A stretch of DNA of 8,393 bases, from positions 1-8,393 of the forward strand of contig MCBC01000043.1 in NCBI GenBank assembly GCA_001723855.1, read 5' to 3'. This stretch comes from Candidatus Altarchaeales archaeon WOR_SM1_86-2 (GTDB taxonomy: Archaea; Altiarchaeota; Altiarchaeia; IMC4; MCBC01). Under the pieces are notes generated by a model. It searched no databases. It was given only the letters and a program-made list of their open reading frames with translations, and was not told where the DNA came from. This document shows positions 5,633-8,393 of the stretch, piece after piece; positions within the stretch are counted from its first letter, which is position 1; every line of letters starts with the position of its first letter. Both the position numbers and the translations under genes were made by a program.

Positions 5633-5851
5633 CTAAATTATGGTAGTAAGGGAAGTTATGAATATAGCACCAACAAGTCCAACCATTATTACTAAAAGAA
5701 TCTTCATTACCTTCATATCACTATGAAACTCCCCATATTTATCCAAAACCTTTTCAAATTTATTATCAATGCTTGATAATCTCCCTTCTATCTGTGTGCT
5801 TATTTTTGTTTGCTTTTCAATTATCTCAACCAGTTTATCTTCTGAAACCAT
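5633..5851 (-). CDS. Small coiled-coil, C-terminally anchored membrane protein
   Basis: I do not recognise a family. The 72 residues divide into a charged helical part (1-48) with coiled-coil-like spacing of I, L and F, as in EIIEKQTKISTQIEGRLSSI, and a single hydrophobic helix (about 50-72, ILLVIMVGLVGAIFITSL) ending at the C terminus. This implies a tail anchor with the helix in the cytoplasm, or the reverse topology. There is no signal peptide. The gene is on the same strand as the S-layer-type gene and starts 47 bases after its stop, beyond a T-tract terminator, so it probably has its own promoter. TTTAAAATTTATATT-like sequence lies just before the ATG, and no Shine-Dalgarno is visible. 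The amphipathic-plus-membrane pattern is unlikely by chance, but the gene is short and could still be spurious. Confidence 0.6.
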   Translation of the reverse strand: MVSEDKLVEIIEKQTKISTQIEGRLSSIDNKFEKVLDKYGEFHSDMKVMKILLVIMVGLVGAIFITSLTTII

Positions 5852-5870
5852 TCTATTTAATATAAATTTT

Positions 5871-5910
5871 AAAAGAAAAAAAAAAGAAAAAATGCCGCTT
5901 AGTGGGCATT
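5871..5910 (-). terminator. Hairpin plus T-tract at the end of the S-layer gene
   Basis: On the minus strand AATGCC (5910-5905) pairs with GGCATT (5896-5891) around an eight-base loop that contains the TAA stop codon. It is followed by an almost unbroken T run (5890-5871, two C interruptions). A strong T-tract is the main signal of archaeal termination. The hairpin overlaps the last codons, so termination would come directly after the stop. Confidence 0.7.
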
Positions 5911-8393
5911 ATTCTTTATGAAGTCAATCACCTGGTTAACCGCGCTTGTCGTATCAGCTGCTTCACATCCGGCTACAACCAGAACACTGCCTTTCTTCTC
6001 TATCTTGGTTCCTGTTGCACAGACCTGATCTTTTGATACTCCGGCATTCTGTGTTACAGTGTTAACTACCGGTCCTCCTACAGCTATTACATTTCCGCCT
6101 GGTGCTCCTCCGGCATCCGTAACAACCATGGTCTTGCTCACTGCATTTGCGGTCATTTGTACGCTGTCCGGGCACGAAACAGTGCACTCCTTTGTTAAAG
6201 GTCCTGCACCGGCTTCACCGCCGACAACCGTAAAGTTCTCAACCGTAAACACACAGCATCCAAAGGATATTTCTTCACCGATATCTGCCGCCGTAATTTC
6301 TCTACTCACCATTATATCCCTCTCTTCCTGACCGAGGAAGTAGGTCGGGAGCACACATACGTCCGGATGACATATCTCAATTGTTTCTACTCTGTCGTTT
6401 TCGTCGCCAGTACTCCAGCTTGTTACTTCAAACAGATCTCCTCCTTCTTTTTCCCACAGCAAGGTGTCCTCGTCATCTCGGATCAAACCGTCTCCGCCGG
6501 ATTCATCTGCAAGTATGCCGCCGCTGAAGTGATCTCTTTCTCCCGATGCGGCTGCCTCACCGCAGGTGGGTCCGGTGCGTTGGTTGAAGGTTCCGTTATC
6601 CGTGCTATTCCAGTAATTGCTTGCGCCATAATACAGGCTCGATTCGTTACAATCCTCGTTCTCATCGCAATGGTCGTCATAGAAGTCCACATATACCTTT
6701 TCGCCGCAATCGCTCTCAAATACAAACAGCGTGTCAAAATCATCGCCGTCACCGTTCTTATTGGTACCGTTTTCTCTTTCCACCCACATTCTCAATACAT
6801 TATCATCTCTTGCAAAGTCCTTGAAAGCCTTATCCGAAGCATTACCTATCTGTATCGGGTTAACGCCTATGGTTGTGCCGTCTAATTTTTCATCCTCACC
6901 GGGGACTTGGTCATCATCTACTGCCTGGTCATAATCGAAGATCAGGTCTTCACCTTCCCTAAAATACATCATCGGAATGACATCGTCAACACCCCAGAGT
7001 TCATCTATCACCCTACCGGACTCGTCTTCTGGCTCTCCCACATATCGCTCGTCATCCATCTCTATGTAATCGTCTTCGTCCTGACTGCAGCTGTCATATG
7101 TCTCGCGTGCAAAATAGATGGTACTTGTGCCTGAGGCTACCTGGTTTAATAGAACCGTGTACTCCTTGTCATTATACAGGTCTTTGAACGTCAGTTCTAC
7201 CTCATCGCCGCTTACATCGTCATCCGTGAATTGGAATACAATACCGTTCACCAAAAATTTGTCGTTAATTGCAAACGGACCTTCATCCAATCTCACATCA
7301 TTGTATCTGTTGCCATCATCATCAGTAAAGCTCATGGTTACTTTGTGGCCGTCATTACCGCTCTCCGTTGACAGTACTATCTTATCATCTCCGCCGGAAC
7401 ACCTTGGCTCCATATAAAGATCCTCGTCCAAGTAGCCTTCGAAGCTAAAAGTCAACCAGTCATGTGGATATGGTATTCCTTCACCAACTGCTATGGTCTT
7501 ATCTCGCTTGTAGGTCAACTTTATCTTTTTAATCATCTTTATACCATCTACGGTGCCGGGGTAATAATCACTTCTCCAGTAATCTTCTGTGTTGTAATCA
7601 CTGTCGCTGTCATCATCTGAGTCTATAAACTCAAAGTCCACATTCCAGCTGTCCACCTTTTCACCGTCTTCCAGGGTTACCGTGTCGCTGACATCATAGA
7701 CAACCAGATCACCTCTTGCAACGGTTCCTGCCATGTACGCACTTAAAGCCCAGACCTCTATGTTATCCACCAGTCCGTTCTTGTTCCTTGTCGCGGTTGT
7801 ATACGTCACGGTGCCATCGGGTTTTCTCACTGCCACGGATACACCCATTGCCTGCTGTGTTCCCGGGTCTGTCATCACGCTCTCTATCTTGAATGAGTAG
7901 TTCATAAAGTTGTGGGTAAAGCCCATACCTGTTACATCCTCCAACTTTACACCTTTCGCCAGTATTACCTCCTCATCATCTATGTCCTTCACCAGCCACT
8001 TCTCTCCAAGAAACACTATCTCTCCCCTGTAATTGGAATCAACAAGATTCATTGTTGGATCCATGAATGATTTATCTCTTAGAATATCCGTTAGGATACC
8101 CGGCTGGATGTCCACCTCATAACTCAATGCACCTGAATCCACCTCCATTATAAGGATTTCTGCATCATCATCGCCTAAACCATCCTCGCGATACCTTATC
8201 TTGCTCTGATCAACCACCAACTTCTCCGTAAAAGTGTGCTCCGGATTCTTCATCGTTTCCGCACATAGACCGAAATATAGATTACAGTAGCTGTTCTTTG
8301 ACTTGCGTCTAACAAGTAGATCTTCCACTGACTCAAAATCCCCTGATTCATAGTAGGGATCCCTTGGTTTATATACTTGTTCTTCATCTGTAT
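5899..8393 (-). CDS. Acidic S-layer-type surface protein, 5'-partial
   Basis: This is probably the cell-surface S-layer protein or a relative. The C-terminal domain (about 705-809, numbered from the GTG at 8328) has NVIAVGGPVVNTVT and SVLVVAGCEAADTTSAVNQVIDFI, the VGGP...VAG..A.DT pattern of Methanococcus-like S-layer C-terminal domains. The frame stays open to the window edge (TDEEQVYKPRDPYYESGDFES upstream, split here as TDEEQVYKPR and DPYYESGDFES), so GTG 8328 is not the start and the signal peptide lies outside. The visible part is very acidic, with Asp/Glu clusters at 236-249 and 415-436 and an NKNGDGDDFD stretch (523-532) resembling calcium-binding loops. It has 16 cysteines and seven N-glycosylation sequons (143, 496, 520, 561, 574, 578, 698). 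No C-terminal membrane anchor or sorting motif is seen. An S-layer protein with multiple beta-sandwich domains is the best reading; the middle domains are unassigned. Confidence 0.75.
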   Translation of the reverse strand, partial: TDEEQVYKPRDPYYESGDFESVEDLLVRRKSKNSYCNLYFGLCAETMKNPEHTFTEKLVVDQSKIRYREDGLGDDDAEILIMEVDSGALSYEVDIQPGILTDILRDKSFMDPTMNLVDSNYRGEIVFLGEKWLVKDIDDEEVILAKGVKLEDVTGMGFTHNFMNYSFKIESVMTDPGTQQAMGVSVAVRKPDGTVTYTTATRNKNGLVDNIEVWALSAYMAGTVARGDLVVYDVSDTVTLEDGEKVDSWNVDFEFIDSDDDSDSDYNTEDYWRSDYYPGTVDGIKMIKKIKLTYKRDKTIAVGEGIPYPHDWLTFSFEGYLDEDLYMEPRCSGGDDKIVLSTESGNDGHKVTMSFTDDDGNRYNDVRLDEGPFAINDKFLVNGIVFQFTDDDVSGDEVELTFKDLYNDKEYTVLLNQVASGTSTIYFARETYDSCSQDEDDYIEMDDERYVGEPEDESGRVIDELWGVDDVIPMMYFREGEDLIFDYDQAVDDDQVPGEDEKLDGTTIGVNPIQIGNASDKAFKDFARDDNVLRMWVERENGTNKNGDGDDFDTLFVFESDCGEKVYVDFYDDHCDENEDCNESSLYYGASNYWNSTDNGTFNQRTGPTCGEAAASGERDHFSGGILADESGGDGLIRDDEDTLLWEKEGGDLFEVTSWSTGDENDRVETIEICHPDVCVLPTYFLGQEERDIMVSREITAADIGEEISFGCCVFTVENFTVVGGEAGAGPLTKECTVSCPDSVQMTANAVSKTMVVTDAGGAPGGNVIAVGGPVVNTVTQNAGVSKDQVCATGTKIEKKGSVLVVAGCEAADTTSAVNQVIDFIKNNAH

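Noticed and set aside
6367..6885. 172-codon hydrophobic + strand frame opposite the S-layer gene
   Set aside because: Its hydrophobic look is the complement of acidic codons (GAT/GAC/GAA) on the other strand. It has no family resemblance, and the minus-strand protein is clearly the real one.
8326..8328. GTG as the start of the S-layer-type gene
   Set aside because: The frame continues without a stop to the window edge, and no signal peptide follows the GTG.
1..8393. CRISPR array, tRNA or insertion-sequence transposase
   Set aside because: I saw no regularly spaced repeats, no cloverleaf with TTCGA-type arm, and no transposase-like protein in the window.

Overview
The window looks like a chromosomal segment from an uncultivated archaeon, probably of broadly euryarchaeal or methanogen-related type. 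The signs are an archaeal LonB AAA+ protease gene, a TyrA of the long archaeal form, an S-layer protein with a Methanococcus-like C-terminal domain, A/T-rich TATA-like promoters in place of bacterial -35/-10 boxes, and a candidate two-hairpin archaeal H/ACA guide RNA. The sequence alone does not fix the lineage.

Layout. Positions 1-810 (+) hold the 3' part of lonB, which stops where the protease domain should begin. Convergent to it, with one base between the stop codons, is tyrA (812-2131, -), prephenate dehydrogenase with an extra C-terminal domain resembling the FDX-ACB domain of PheT. Upstream of tyrA is a compact non-coding region (2132-2374): a TATA-like stretch that could fire both ways, a candidate H/ACA sRNA on the + strand (about 2171-2303), and a strong hairpin. 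Next comes an A/T-rich island with two unrelated PD-(D/E)XK nuclease genes on the + strand: a DUF91/NucS-like protein (2375-3460) and a DUF1016/YhcG-like protein (3716-4759). Between them is a small ORF carrying a second copy of a palindromic motif found inside the DUF1016 gene. trpA (4775-5590, +) starts 15 bases after the second nuclease. Converging on trpA are a 72-residue tail-anchored membrane protein (5633-5851, -) and a large acidic S-layer-type protein (5899-8393, -) whose start lies outside the window.

How the genes relate. tyrA and trpA are both aromatic amino-acid genes reading away from each other. A simple reading is that they were once a divergent pair and that the nuclease pair was inserted between them. 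Lower GC in the island (19 of 60 bases G/C at 2461-2520, against 34 of 60 at 5341-5400) and similar 19-21-base stretches at its two edges fit this. The right-hand part is cell-envelope related.

The points most worth a second look are the candidate H/ACA guide RNA, the abrupt loss of the LonB protease domain, the FDX-ACB-like domain on TyrA, and the compensated palindromes in and before the DUF1016 gene.
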